A stretch of 64,000 nucleotides of DNA, from positions 62,001-126,000 of the forward strand of contig NZ_JANBBF010000002.1 of assembly GCF_024648885.1 (NCBI RefSeq), in the 5' to 3' direction. Both the position numbers and the translations under genes were made by a program. Shown in pieces: positions 26,885 through 34,752 of the stretch (the stretch's first letter is position 1; the number at the start of each line of letters is the position of its first letter). Below the pieces are notes generated by a model. That model did no database searches. It saw only the letters and a program-made list of their open reading frames with translations, and was not told the origin of the DNA. This DNA is from Prauserella salsuginis (GTDB lineage: Bacteria; Actinomycetota; Actinomycetes; Mycobacteriales; Pseudonocardiaceae).

Positions 26885-26971
26885 TCGTCACACCCTCCAC
26901 ATCGCACGGTCGGCAGACGCACGAAACCGGGTGCGCCGGCTGCCCGGCCACCCGGTTTCGTCCATGGGTTC

Positions 26972-27466
26972 TCAGCTCCGCCGCAACACGCGGAAACTCT
27001 CGAAGGCTTCGTCGTCGCTGAGCTGTTCGCGCCCGCCCCGCCTGCGGGCCGACCCGCCCCCGAGCGGATCCGGCCCCGGATCGACCGGTTGCGAGTCGCC
27101 GAACAGCTTCTTGTCCTCCTCAAGCACCTTGTCCAGCAGGTCGCTGGAGCCGAGACCGCGCTGCACCACCTCGGCCTGCGCGCGGGTGGCGGCCACCCGC
27201 GCCAGCGCGATCGTGTGTTGCACCCTGGCGGACAGCTCCGCCGGGTCCACGCCACTGCGCACCGCGTCCGAGAACGTGACCCGCTCGACCGTGCCGTCCG
27301 GTCCGGCCTCGACCGTCACCATCCCGTCCTGCGAGCTCGCCGTGCCGGTGACCTCGGCCAACTGTTCGGTCATGGCCTTGTAGGTCTCGGCCCGGTTGCG
27401 GTTCGCGGCCGCCGCGTCGTCGACCGCCTGGATGCGCTGCACCAGATGCTTGGCCGTCTCGTTCAT
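26972..27466 (-). CDS. YbaB/EbfC-family protein of the T7SS cassette
   Basis: The 164-residue protein has a YbaB/EbfC core: an N-terminal helix (LVQRIQAVDDAAAANR), an antiparallel sheet (GMVTVEAGPDGTVERVTF) and a DPAELSARVQHTI helix. Family members are small DNA-binding or nucleoid-associated proteins. In actinobacteria, YbaB-like genes recur in T7SS substrate clusters with a role still unclear. The 60-residue C-terminal tail is charged and probably disordered. Its start overlaps the preceding gene's stop by four bases (ATGA). Confidence 0.8.
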   Translation of the reverse strand: MNETAKHLVQRIQAVDDAAAANRNRAETYKAMTEQLAEVTGTASSQDGMVTVEAGPDGTVERVTFSDAVRSGVDPAELSARVQHTIALARVAATRAQAEVVQRGLGSSDLLDKVLEEDKKLFGDSQPVDPGPDPLGGGSARRRGGREQLSDDEAFESFRVLRRS

Positions 27467-27993
27467 GCCGAACCTCCCGTGGTTCCGGAGCCGCTGCCGG
27501 CACCGCCCTGATCGGGACGGATCGTGCCGAGGAACTCCTCGAAATCGGCGAACACCGATTGGAACGTCTCCGGTGTGGAGCTGAGCACGATCTCGATCAC
27601 CGCACGACGCGTCGGATCGGCCGTGTCGGTGAATCCCATGAACACCTGATACTGCACCAGATACCGGCGGCGACCGGCCACGTCGGCGTCAATCCGCAGC
27701 GGCTGCGTGTACACCGGGTTCTCGGCGGTACCCGTGGCCTGCGTGTTGCCGACCTTGACCTCGTACGCACCGCCGCGCAACCGCTCGGCCGCCTCGGCGG
27801 CCACATCGGACAGTTGCACGTCGCCGTCCCGCACTTCGCCGGTGATCGTGATGTTCGCGGTGAAGCCGTCCCCGCCCGTGTCGGGCCGCAACGCCACGAA
27901 CGCCGCGTTCGGCGTACCGATCTCGTCCGGCGACACCGAGACCCAGCCCTCCGGCAGGGAGAACTCGATCGGCACCGGGATCGTCGTTGCCAT
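27463..27993 (-). CDS. Small protein of the T7SS cassette, LpqN/DUF1795-like
   Basis: The 176-residue protein has no signal peptide. It opens PVPIEFSLPEGWVSVSPDE and alternates strands and helices, ending VFADFEEFLGTIRPDQ plus a Gly/Ser tail. This resembles the Mog1/PsbP-like fold of DUF1795 or LpqN proteins, but I am not sure of the family. ATG at 27993 is preferred, since AAGG lies seven bases upstream. Position between the large T7SS substrate and the YbaB homologue suggests a chaperone or partner role. Confidence 0.6.
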   Translation of the reverse strand: MATTIPVPIEFSLPEGWVSVSPDEIGTPNAAFVALRPDTGGDGFTANITITGEVRDGDVQLSDVAAEAAERLRGGAYEVKVGNTQATGTAENPVYTQPLRIDADVAGRRRYLVQYQVFMGFTDTADPTRRAVIEIVLSSTPETFQSVFADFEEFLGTIRPDQGGAGSGSGTTGGSA

Positions 27994-28032
27994 GCTCACG
28001 CCTTCTTCCTCGTCGACGGGCGGTCACCGCAC

Positions 28033-29628
28033 TCAGAAGCCGAGTGCATTGCCCACGCTACTGATCGCATCGCCTGCCTTGTCCTTGGCGCCGCCGACCG
28101 CGTCGCCCACGGCCTGGCCCGCGCCGCTCACGGCCTCGCCGGCACTGGTCGCCGCGTCGACGACCCCACCCGGGTCGACCGACACGTCGAAACCGACCTT
28201 GCCACCCACCCCGAGCGCGGCGCCGGCGGATGCGCCGATGTGGAACTTGCCGTCGTCACCCATACCGAACTGGGCGTCGGCGGAGGCGCCGACACCGGCC
28301 CATGCCTCGCCGTTGACACCTGCGCCGACACCGGCGACCTCACCACCGACGTCACCGCTGGCCTTGGCACCGGCGAACGCCTCGGCACTGACGTCGGCGC
28401 CGGTGAGACCGACGCTGGCGTCGGCGGAGGCCTCGGCACCCGCCATGGCCTCACCACTGGCCGACACGCTGGCGTGGTCGCCGAAGTTCATCTCGCCCTC
28501 GACATCGCCCCTGGCACCGACGAACGCCTCGGCACTGGCCTGTGCCCCGAGCGCGTCGACGCTCGCCTCGGCGTTGGCGTCGCCGCCCACGAAACCGCTG
28601 GCGCTGCCGCTGCCCGACACGCCCATCCCGGTGTCGAACTCACCTTCCACCTCGCCCTTGGCCAGGTAGGCCTCGGCGTTCGCACCGGCGGCGAAACCGT
28701 CCTCGGTGACCTCGGCGTACGCGCCTGCTCCGGCGCCGAGCACCGAACCCGAGCCGGATGCACCGGCCGACATGTCGCCGTACTCGGCGCCCACATCGAA
28801 CTCGCCGCCCGCGACCTCGACGTCGTCACCGACCTCGTGGCGCACCGGGTCGATGCCGAGCATGCCGGGGCCGGGGAGGTCGATGCCCAGGCTGTCGAAC
28901 AGCTCCCTGGCGCCGTCGTGCATGAGCTTGTCGGCCGGTTCGTCGCCGACCGTGTTCTGGTAGCTGCGGTTGCCGTTCTCGTCGGTCTGCCAGCCGCCCG
29001 GGTCGACGTCCTCCCACTGGCCGGTCTCCGGGTTGAACCGCCGCTGCGTCTGCCGGTTCTCGGCTCCGAACTCCTGCTCGCCGAACCCGTGCTGGAACCG
29101 GCCCTCCTCGTCGTGGGTCATGCCGAGCGCCATGGCCGCGATGCCGCCCTCCGCGGCCACGGCCTTCCGCGCGGCGTCGAGGATCTGCTGCGCCTCCGCC
29201 ATGGCGGGCGCGCCCGGGTCCTCGAACGGCGTCATCGGGCCGTCCATCATCGGGCCCAGCGCGCGCTGCGCGTCGTACTGGGCCTTCGCCGCCCTGCTGG
29301 CAGCCCGCGCCTGGTGGTACAGCTCGATCGCGCGCTGCGCCTCACCCTGCCCCCAGTTCAGGATGTCGGCGTAGTTCGCCAGCTGCTCGCCGCCCTGGCC
29401 GACGGCTTCCGCAGCCTGCCCCCACTTGGGCGGCTCCTCCGCGAAGACCGAACGGAAACTCGTCGCCGCATCGCCGACCCAGCCTGCCGGGTCGATCGTG
29501 CCGAGGGTCGAACCGATGTCGTCGGCGACGTTGATCGGATCGACCAACGAACCGAGATCGGACGAGATCACCTCGGGTTCACCCGGAACGAGCGCCTTCG
29601 GATCGTCGGTCTGCCCCAGTTCCGCCAT
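28033..29628 (-). CDS. Large T7SS-signal protein with an Ala/Gly-rich repeat domain
   Basis: The 531-residue protein begins with a T7SS-signal-type domain (about residues 1-125): DPKALVPGEPE, then DPAGWVGDAATSFRSVFAEEPPKW, YADILNWGQGEAQRAIELY. This fold is known from substrates of actinobacterial ESX-type systems. A linker (about 170-270) holds RRFNPETGQWEDVDPGGW. Residues about 270-480 are almost only A, G, S, E, D and V with recurring (S/N)(A/G)EA-F/Y-x-G units at about 317, 352, 365, 391, 414 and 439. The last 50 residues are a helical GAGQAVGDAVGGAKDKAGDA-type tail. No enzymatic toxin domain or cysteine is visible. ATG at 29628 overlaps the upstream stop (TGATG) with AGGAG five bases ahead. 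Confidence 0.72.
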   Translation of the reverse strand: MAELGQTDDPKALVPGEPEVISSDLGSLVDPINVADDIGSTLGTIDPAGWVGDAATSFRSVFAEEPPKWGQAAEAVGQGGEQLANYADILNWGQGEAQRAIELYHQARAASRAAKAQYDAQRALGPMMDGPMTPFEDPGAPAMAEAQQILDAARKAVAAEGGIAAMALGMTHDEEGRFQHGFGEQEFGAENRQTQRRFNPETGQWEDVDPGGWQTDENGNRSYQNTVGDEPADKLMHDGARELFDSLGIDLPGPGMLGIDPVRHEVGDDVEVAGGEFDVGAEYGDMSAGASGSGSVLGAGAGAYAEVTEDGFAAGANAEAYLAKGEVEGEFDTGMGVSGSGSASGFVGGDANAEASVDALGAQASAEAFVGARGDVEGEMNFGDHASVSASGEAMAGAEASADASVGLTGADVSAEAFAGAKASGDVGGEVAGVGAGVNGEAWAGVGASADAQFGMGDDGKFHIGASAGAALGVGGKVGFDVSVDPGGVVDAATSAGEAVSGAGQAVGDAVGGAKDKAGDAISSVGNALGF

Positions 29629-30083
29629 CACCGCTCCTGTCCCTCACTACCCGCACCGCCGTCGAGAACGGCGCTGATGCCGCCCGCGGCGGCACCGCCG
29701 ACCGCACCGCCGAGGCCGCCTGCGATCCCGCCGACCGCACCGCCGACCGCGCCGCCCACGGCTCCACCGGCGGCGATACCGCCCGCCGCGCTCTCGACCG
29801 CGTTCCCCAGTGTGTCCAGCGACGAGCGCGTGTCGTCATCGGATTCGAGGTACTGGGCGGCGGCCGAGCCGAGCTGGCCTCCCAGTTCGTCGGCCTTGCC
29901 CTTCAGCGTCTCGAAGTGCTTGCGCATGCTCTCGATGTAGAGCTGCCACGCCTGTTGCACCGCGTCGTTCCCGTAGTTACCGCTCGGGCCCTGCCAGACC
30001 AGGTTCGCCGCGCCCCCCGCGGTCTCACCGATCCGTCCCGCGGTCCCGCGCAGTTCGTCAGGAACGGCATCAAAGCCTGTCAT
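29628..30083 (-). CDS. EspC/WXG100-like T7SS substrate with glycine-rich tail
   Basis: The 151-residue protein forms a predicted helical hairpin (residues 5-75) of the EspC/ESX type, followed by Y78-L-E-S-D82, which matches the YxxxD/E export signal of T7SS substrates. The C-terminal 50 residues are a repeated GGAVGG glycine-zipper stretch that could insert into membranes. AAGGAG lies nine bases before the ATG. It is the first gene of the cassette and translationally coupled to the large signal protein. No eccC/eccD secretion genes are in the window. Confidence 0.75.
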   Translation of the reverse strand: MTGFDAVPDELRGTAGRIGETAGGAANLVWQGPSGNYGNDAVQQAWQLYIESMRKHFETLKGKADELGGQLGSAAAQYLESDDDTRSSLDTLGNAVESAAGGIAAGGAVGGAVGGAVGGIAGGLGGAVGGAAAGGISAVLDGGAGSEGQER

Positions 30084-30241
30084 GGTCCCCAACTCCTTCG
30101 CCTGTTCGGTGGCCCGCCGGCCGCACGGGCCGCCGGCCACCGCTCGTACGTAGTTCATGACGCGGTACGGCCCCGCCCGGTTCCCAGGTCGGCGTGAATT
30201 CTTGTCCGCTCTTCCCCAACGGCACCCCTGCCGCATACACG

Positions 30242-30273
30242 AGGGGCGGGCCGGGATGCCCCGGCCCGCCCCT
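30242..30273. terminator. Hairpin terminator downstream of htpG
   Basis: A perfect 14-bp inverted repeat (30242-30255 and 30260-30273, loop ATGC) lies 26 bases past the htpG stop on the minus strand. It separates htpG from the T7SS cassette promoter. Confidence 0.8.
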
Positions 30274-30298
30274 GGCGTGCGGTGTTGCGACGGCCCGT

Positions 30299-32254
30299 TC
30301 AGCCGAGGCCGGCGGCCAACCTGCCCGCGAGCAGCTGCGCGAACCGGTGCGGATCCGGCAACTCCTCCCCTTCGGCCAGCAGGGTGGTTCCGTACAGCAG
30401 CTGCGCGACCTCCGGCAGCGACGGGTCGTCGGCGTTCGTCGCGTGCGACTCGCGCAACCCGGTCACGAGCGCGTGCTCCGGATTGATCTCCAGGATGCGC
30501 TTGACGTCCGGCAGCGGCTGGCCCAGCTGGCGATAGATGCGGACCAGCTCGGGGCTCAGGTCCCCCTCGTCGCCGACGATGCAGGCGGGCGAGGTCGTCA
30601 GCCGCGACGACAGGCGCACGTCCTTCACCTCGTCCGAGAGCGTCTCGCGCAGCCACTCCAGCAGGCCCGCGAACTGCTCCTTCGTCGCCTCGTCGGTGGA
30701 GTCGTCGCCCTCGCCGTCACCGTCCAGGTCCACTTCGCCCTTCGCGATCGACCGGAACGTCTTGCCCTGGAACTCGGCACCCGAGTCGACCCACATCTCG
30801 TCGACCTGGTCGGTGAGGATCAATACCTCGATGCCCTTGCTGGTGAACGCCTCCATGTGGGGCGACTTCTCCACCATCTCGCGCGAGCGGCCGGTCAGGT
30901 AGTAGATGTGTTCCTGGCCCTCGGGCATGCGCTCGATGTACTCGGCGAGCGTGGTCTGCTCGTCGGCCGAGCGGGTCGAGTCGAACGAGGCGATATCGAG
31001 GATGTCCTGTCGGCTGTCGGGGTCGGTGACCAGACCCTCCTTCACGCAGGTGCCGAACTGGCTCCAGAACGTGCGGTATTTGTCCCTGTCCTCGGACTCC
31101 TCCGACTTCACCAGACCGGCCACGGTGGACAGCACCTTCTTGGCGAGCCTGCGTCGCATGGCGCGAATCTGGCGGTCCTGCTGCAGGATCTCGCGCGAGA
31201 CGTTCAGCGACAGGTCCTGCGCGTCGACGACACCCTTGACGAAGCGCAGGTACTCGGGCATGAGCTCTTCGCAGTCGTCCATGATGAACACGCGCTTGAC
31301 GTAGAGCTGCACGCCGCGCTTCGCCTCGCGGGTGAACAGGTCGAACGGCGCACGCGAGGGCAGGAACAGCAGCGCCTGGTACTCGAACGTGCCCTCGGCC
31401 TGCAGCCGCATCGTCTCGAGCGGGTCGGCCCAGTCGTGGCTGATGTGCTTGTAGAACTCGTGGTACTCGGCGTCGGTGACCTCGCTGCGCGGCCGTGCCC
31501 ACAGCGCCTTCATCGAGTTCAGCGTCTCCGGCTCGACGACGGTCTCGTCGGACTCGCCGTCCTCGCCCTTCTTGACCCGCTCGACCTCCATCCGGATCGG
31601 CCAGGCCAGGAAGTCCGAGTAACGGGTGACGATCCGCCGCAGCACGCCGGTGTCGGTGTAGTCGTGCATGCCGTCGTCGGTGTCGACGGGCTTGAGGTGC
31701 AGCGTCACCGCGGTTCCCTGCGGCGCGTCGGGGACGTCGGCGATCGTGTAGGTCGCCTCGCCCTCGGACTCCCAGCGTGTGCCGACGGTCTCGCCCGCCT
31801 TGCGGGTCACGACGGTGACCCGGTCGGCGACCATGAACGCCGAGTAGAAGCCCACGCCGAACTGCCCGATGAGGTCGCTGCCCTGTGTCTCCTGCGCCGA
31901 CTTGAGCTTCTCGAGCAGCTCGGCCGTCCCGGACCGGGCGATCGTGCCGATGAGACCGACGACCTCGTCATGCGACATGCCGATGCCGTTGTCGCGCACC
32001 GTCAGCGTGCGTGCTGCCGGGTCACGCTCCAGCTGGATGTGCAGGTCCTCGGTGTCGACGTCCAGGTCTTTGTCGACGAGCGATTCGAGCCGCAACTTGT
32101 CCAGCGCGTCCGAGGAGTTGGACAGCAGTTCCCGCAGGAACACGTCCTTGTCCGAATAGATCGAATGCACCATCAGTCGCAGCAGCTGCCGCGCCTCGGC
32201 CTGGAACTCGTGCGTCTCGGCCTGCTGCTCCGACTCCACTGCCTGCTCCGCCAT
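30299..32254 (-). CDS. htpG: Chaperone protein HtpG (bacterial Hsp90)
   Basis: The 651-residue ATPase chaperone has the GHKL ATP-binding N-domain: FLRELLSNSSDALDKLR, DNGIGMS and QFGVGFYSAFMVAD. The middle domain carries the catalytic arginine region (LNVSREILQQ), and a C-terminal dimer domain follows. An acidic GDGEGDDSTDE loop sits at about residue 515. A purine-rich AAGGGGG stretch precedes the ATG. The 308-base upstream gap shows no clear CIRCE or HAIR element. Confidence 0.96.
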   Translation of the reverse strand: MAEQAVESEQQAETHEFQAEARQLLRLMVHSIYSDKDVFLRELLSNSSDALDKLRLESLVDKDLDVDTEDLHIQLERDPAARTLTVRDNGIGMSHDEVVGLIGTIARSGTAELLEKLKSAQETQGSDLIGQFGVGFYSAFMVADRVTVVTRKAGETVGTRWESEGEATYTIADVPDAPQGTAVTLHLKPVDTDDGMHDYTDTGVLRRIVTRYSDFLAWPIRMEVERVKKGEDGESDETVVEPETLNSMKALWARPRSEVTDAEYHEFYKHISHDWADPLETMRLQAEGTFEYQALLFLPSRAPFDLFTREAKRGVQLYVKRVFIMDDCEELMPEYLRFVKGVVDAQDLSLNVSREILQQDRQIRAMRRRLAKKVLSTVAGLVKSEESEDRDKYRTFWSQFGTCVKEGLVTDPDSRQDILDIASFDSTRSADEQTTLAEYIERMPEGQEHIYYLTGRSREMVEKSPHMEAFTSKGIEVLILTDQVDEMWVDSGAEFQGKTFRSIAKGEVDLDGDGEGDDSTDEATKEQFAGLLEWLRETLSDEVKDVRLSSRLTTSPACIVGDEGDLSPELVRIYRQLGQPLPDVKRILEINPEHALVTGLRESHATNADDPSLPEVAQLLYGTTLLAEGEELPDPHRFAQLLAGRLAAGLG

Positions 32255-32482
32255 CGGCGATGGACCCCCTTGGGTGATGACATGACTCGTGATGTGACGT
32301 TGGCGAATGCGCCCCCTCCATCATCACCGACGGGTGCATCGTGCGAGCGACGCCCCTGCTCTTCCACGTTCGCCGCACGCGGTGACCGGGTCGTCTCGAC
32401 CGCGACCACCGCCAACCACCACGACCACCGCCGCCCCGCAACCGCCACGACCGACACGGACGTCGCGCAGGCGGACTTCCGC

Positions 32483-32523
32483 ACACCGGAACCCGGCGAT
32501 CCGTGACCGCCGGGTTCCGGTGT
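32483..32523. terminator. Terminator of the zinc uptake operon
   Basis: A perfect 16-bp inverted repeat (32483-32498 and 32508-32523, 9-base loop) lies 40 bases past the stop of the last zinc operon gene on the minus strand. The rest of the 308-base gap up to htpG shows no gene. Confidence 0.82.
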
Positions 32524-32562
32524 GAGGCCCGCCCCGTGGGACGGGCCGGAGCCAGTGCGCCG

Positions 32563-33753
32563 TCAGTGCCCGTGCACCACCCCGCTCAGCTCGTTCGGGG
32601 CGGCCTCCAGGTCTGCCGTCGCGGTTGTCTCGCCGGATGCGAGATCCACGGCGTGGAGCTGCTTCTGATCCGGGTCCGACACGTACGCGGTGCCGCCCCT
32701 GACGAAGAGCGCCGGCCGCGGTTCCTGCCACTCGATCGGCTCGGACCACTCCTCGTCGAGCACCGGGATCGACTCGGTCAGCTCACCGCTGTCGGGGTCG
32801 ACGACATGGATCTTGCCGTCCGTGCCGAGCACCAGCGCCTCGCCCTCCGGGCCCCGCGCGAGCGAGCGGAAGGTGTAGCTCGCCGGCAGGTCGACCCGCT
32901 GCAGCTGCGCGTTCTCGGTGTCGACGAGTGCGATCTCCTCGGGCCGTTCGAGCTCGGCGTCCTCGTCCTGCTTGTAGTCACCCAGAACGATCGGCGACTC
33001 GGGCGATCCCGCCTGGTTGCCGATCCGGCCGTAGTCGGTCGGGCTGTCGACCTTCGTGATCTTCCCGTCGCGGTAGATCAGGACGCCGTCCTCGCAGCCG
33101 ACCGCGATGGCGCCGCCCTGGGCGGCCGATTCGCCGTGCACCTCGGGGCAGTCCTCGTTGCGGGTGACCTCGGCGCGGCTCTCGTCGAGGATCGCGATGC
33201 CGTTGCGTTCCTCCTCGTTGCCGAGGGTGACGAGCATGCCGCCGTTGTCCAGCTCGACGGCCACACCGTGGTGCGGCTCCTCGGTGCGGTACTCCTTCGT
33301 CTCCGGCTTGCCGTCGCCGAGGTCGTGCGGGTCGAAGCTGCGCACCTGGCCCGTGCCGTCGGTGAACAGGACCGTGCGGTCCGCGTGACGCACGACGTGG
33401 CCGGGCTCGGCACCCCCGAACGTGACGTCGGTCAGCTGCCCTCCCACCGCGTCGAGAACCTGGAAACCCTCCGATGTGGACACCATGACGTGCCGGTCGT
33501 CCCCTGCCGGGTTGAGCCGATTGAAGCCTTCCAGCGGGATGTCGGCCTGCACCTTGAGCGTGTCGCCGTCGAGTACGTACATGCCGCCGTCGTAGGTCGT
33601 GACCACGGGTTCGGTGATATCGGCGCCACCGCCCTGCTCACCGCCACCACCGCCCTGGCCCGCTTGCTCGTCCGTGCCGCAGGCGCTCACCGCGACCATC
33701 GCGGCAGCCGCCGAGGCCGCGGCGAGTCTCCTGGTCCGGGCCGTACTCTTCAT
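32563..33753 (-). CDS. aztD: AztD-like zinc chaperone lipoprotein, copy 1
   Basis: The 396-residue protein has a lipoprotein signal with lipobox VSAC (C25), a Gly/Gln-rich linker, then a beta-propeller-like body of repeated short strands (for example EGFQVLDAVGGQLTDV, GVLIYRDGKITKV, KIHVVDPDSGELTES). This matches the AztD metallochaperone, which passes zinc to the AztC binding protein outside the membrane. EEPHH is a possible metal site. It lies 63 bases after aztC, with its own AAGGAG. It is the last gene of the operon and one of two aztD-like copies. Confidence 0.82.
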   Translation of the reverse strand: MKSTARTRRLAAASAAAAMVAVSACGTDEQAGQGGGGGEQGGGADITEPVVTTYDGGMYVLDGDTLKVQADIPLEGFNRLNPAGDDRHVMVSTSEGFQVLDAVGGQLTDVTFGGAEPGHVVRHADRTVLFTDGTGQVRSFDPHDLGDGKPETKEYRTEEPHHGVAVELDNGGMLVTLGNEEERNGIAILDESRAEVTRNEDCPEVHGESAAQGGAIAVGCEDGVLIYRDGKITKVDSPTDYGRIGNQAGSPESPIVLGDYKQDEDAELERPEEIALVDTENAQLQRVDLPASYTFRSLARGPEGEALVLGTDGKIHVVDPDSGELTESIPVLDEEWSEPIEWQEPRPALFVRGGTAYVSDPDQKQLHAVDLASGETTATADLEAAPNELSGVVHGH

Positions 33754-33816
33754 CTCTTCTCCTTCTGGTGGGAACCAATTCGGTGTGCGCGGCGCTGCTC
33801 GACCCGCCGCGCAGGG

Positions 33817-34752
33817 TCATGAGCCGGTGAGTCCGTCGACGATGGCCTCGGTGTTGGCGCGCATCATGGCGAGATAGGTCGGTGCGCCCCCGTCGCCACC
33901 GGTGAGAGATTCCGAATGCAACGACCGCACCTGCACGTCGACGCCGGCACGGTCGGCCAGCACCTGCGCGAGCCGGTCCGGCTGCGAGGAGTCGGCGAAG
34001 ATCGCCCGCACCCCGGCCTCGCGCACCGTGCCCGCCAGGTCTTCGAGGTCCGATGCGCTGGGCGAGGCGAGTGTCGTGCCGCTGGGGATCACCGCTCCCA
34101 GCACGGTGAAGTCGTACCGCTGCGCGAGGTATCCGAAGACGTGGTGGTTGGTGACCAACGTGCGCTGGTCGTCGGGGATGCGGTCGAACTGCCGGTTCAT
34201 CCACCCGTCCAACTCGTCCAGCTTCGCCAGGTACGCCCGCGCGTTGGCACGGACCGCGTCCTCGTCGATTCCGTCTACATCGGACACGATGCGGTCTCGG
34301 ATGTGCTCCACGGCCGTGCGCATGCGCTGCGGATCGGTCCAGAAATGCGGGTCCGCTTCTCCCCCGGAGTCACCGCCGGAGAAGCGGACGGGGTCGACCT
34401 GCTCGGCCACCGCCAGCGCCGGGACGCCCGCCTCGACCGCGGCATCGACGTTGCGCTGCACGCCTTCCTCCAGGCCGAGCCCGTTGTGGACGAGCAGGCC
34501 CGCCTGTTCCACGATCGCCGATTCCCGGGCCGAGATCGCGAACGAATGCGGATCGGCACCAGGCTGCATGAGCACGGTGACCTCGGTCTGGTCCCCCGCG
34601 ATCTCGCGCGTGACGTCACCGAGGATGTTTGTCGTCACCACGATGCCGCCGTCCCCGGCGCCCGCAGCCGAACACCCGCTCAGCGCCAGCGCGCCCACCG
34701 ACACCAGCGAGGCCACCACGGCCGCGAGCCGGCCCCCGCGCCACGCCGTCAT
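33817..34752 (-). CDS. aztC: Zinc ABC transporter substrate-binding lipoprotein AztC
   Basis: The 311-residue cluster A-I binding protein has lipobox LSGC (C27) and the metal ligands expected for zinc binders: H69 (DPHSF), H136 (DPHFW), H203/H204 (TNHHVF) and D254 (ADSSQP). The loop between the first two histidines is short and not His-rich, as in AztC rather than ZnuA; this fits a system that relies on AztD. The start overlaps the stop of the upstream aztD-like gene (ATGA). Confidence 0.92.
   Translation of the reverse strand: MTAWRGGRLAAVVASLVSVGALALSGCSAAGAGDGGIVVTTNILGDVTREIAGDQTEVTVLMQPGADPHSFAISARESAIVEQAGLLVHNGLGLEEGVQRNVDAAVEAGVPALAVAEQVDPVRFSGGDSGGEADPHFWTDPQRMRTAVEHIRDRIVSDVDGIDEDAVRANARAYLAKLDELDGWMNRQFDRIPDDQRTLVTNHHVFGYLAQRYDFTVLGAVIPSGTTLASPSASDLEDLAGTVREAGVRAIFADSSQPDRLAQVLADRAGVDVQVRSLHSESLTGGDGGAPTYLAMMRANTEAIVDGLTGS

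Noticed and set aside
28270-28830. Repeat-coding part of the T7SS-signal protein as a CRISPR or DNA minisatellite
   Set aside because: The periodicity is in the protein; the DNA units vary in length and sequence, with no fixed repeat-spacer pattern.
32255-32482. CIRCE or HAIR heat-shock element upstream of htpG
   Set aside because: No TTAGCACTC-type or CTTGAGT-N7-ACTCAAG-type repeat was found.
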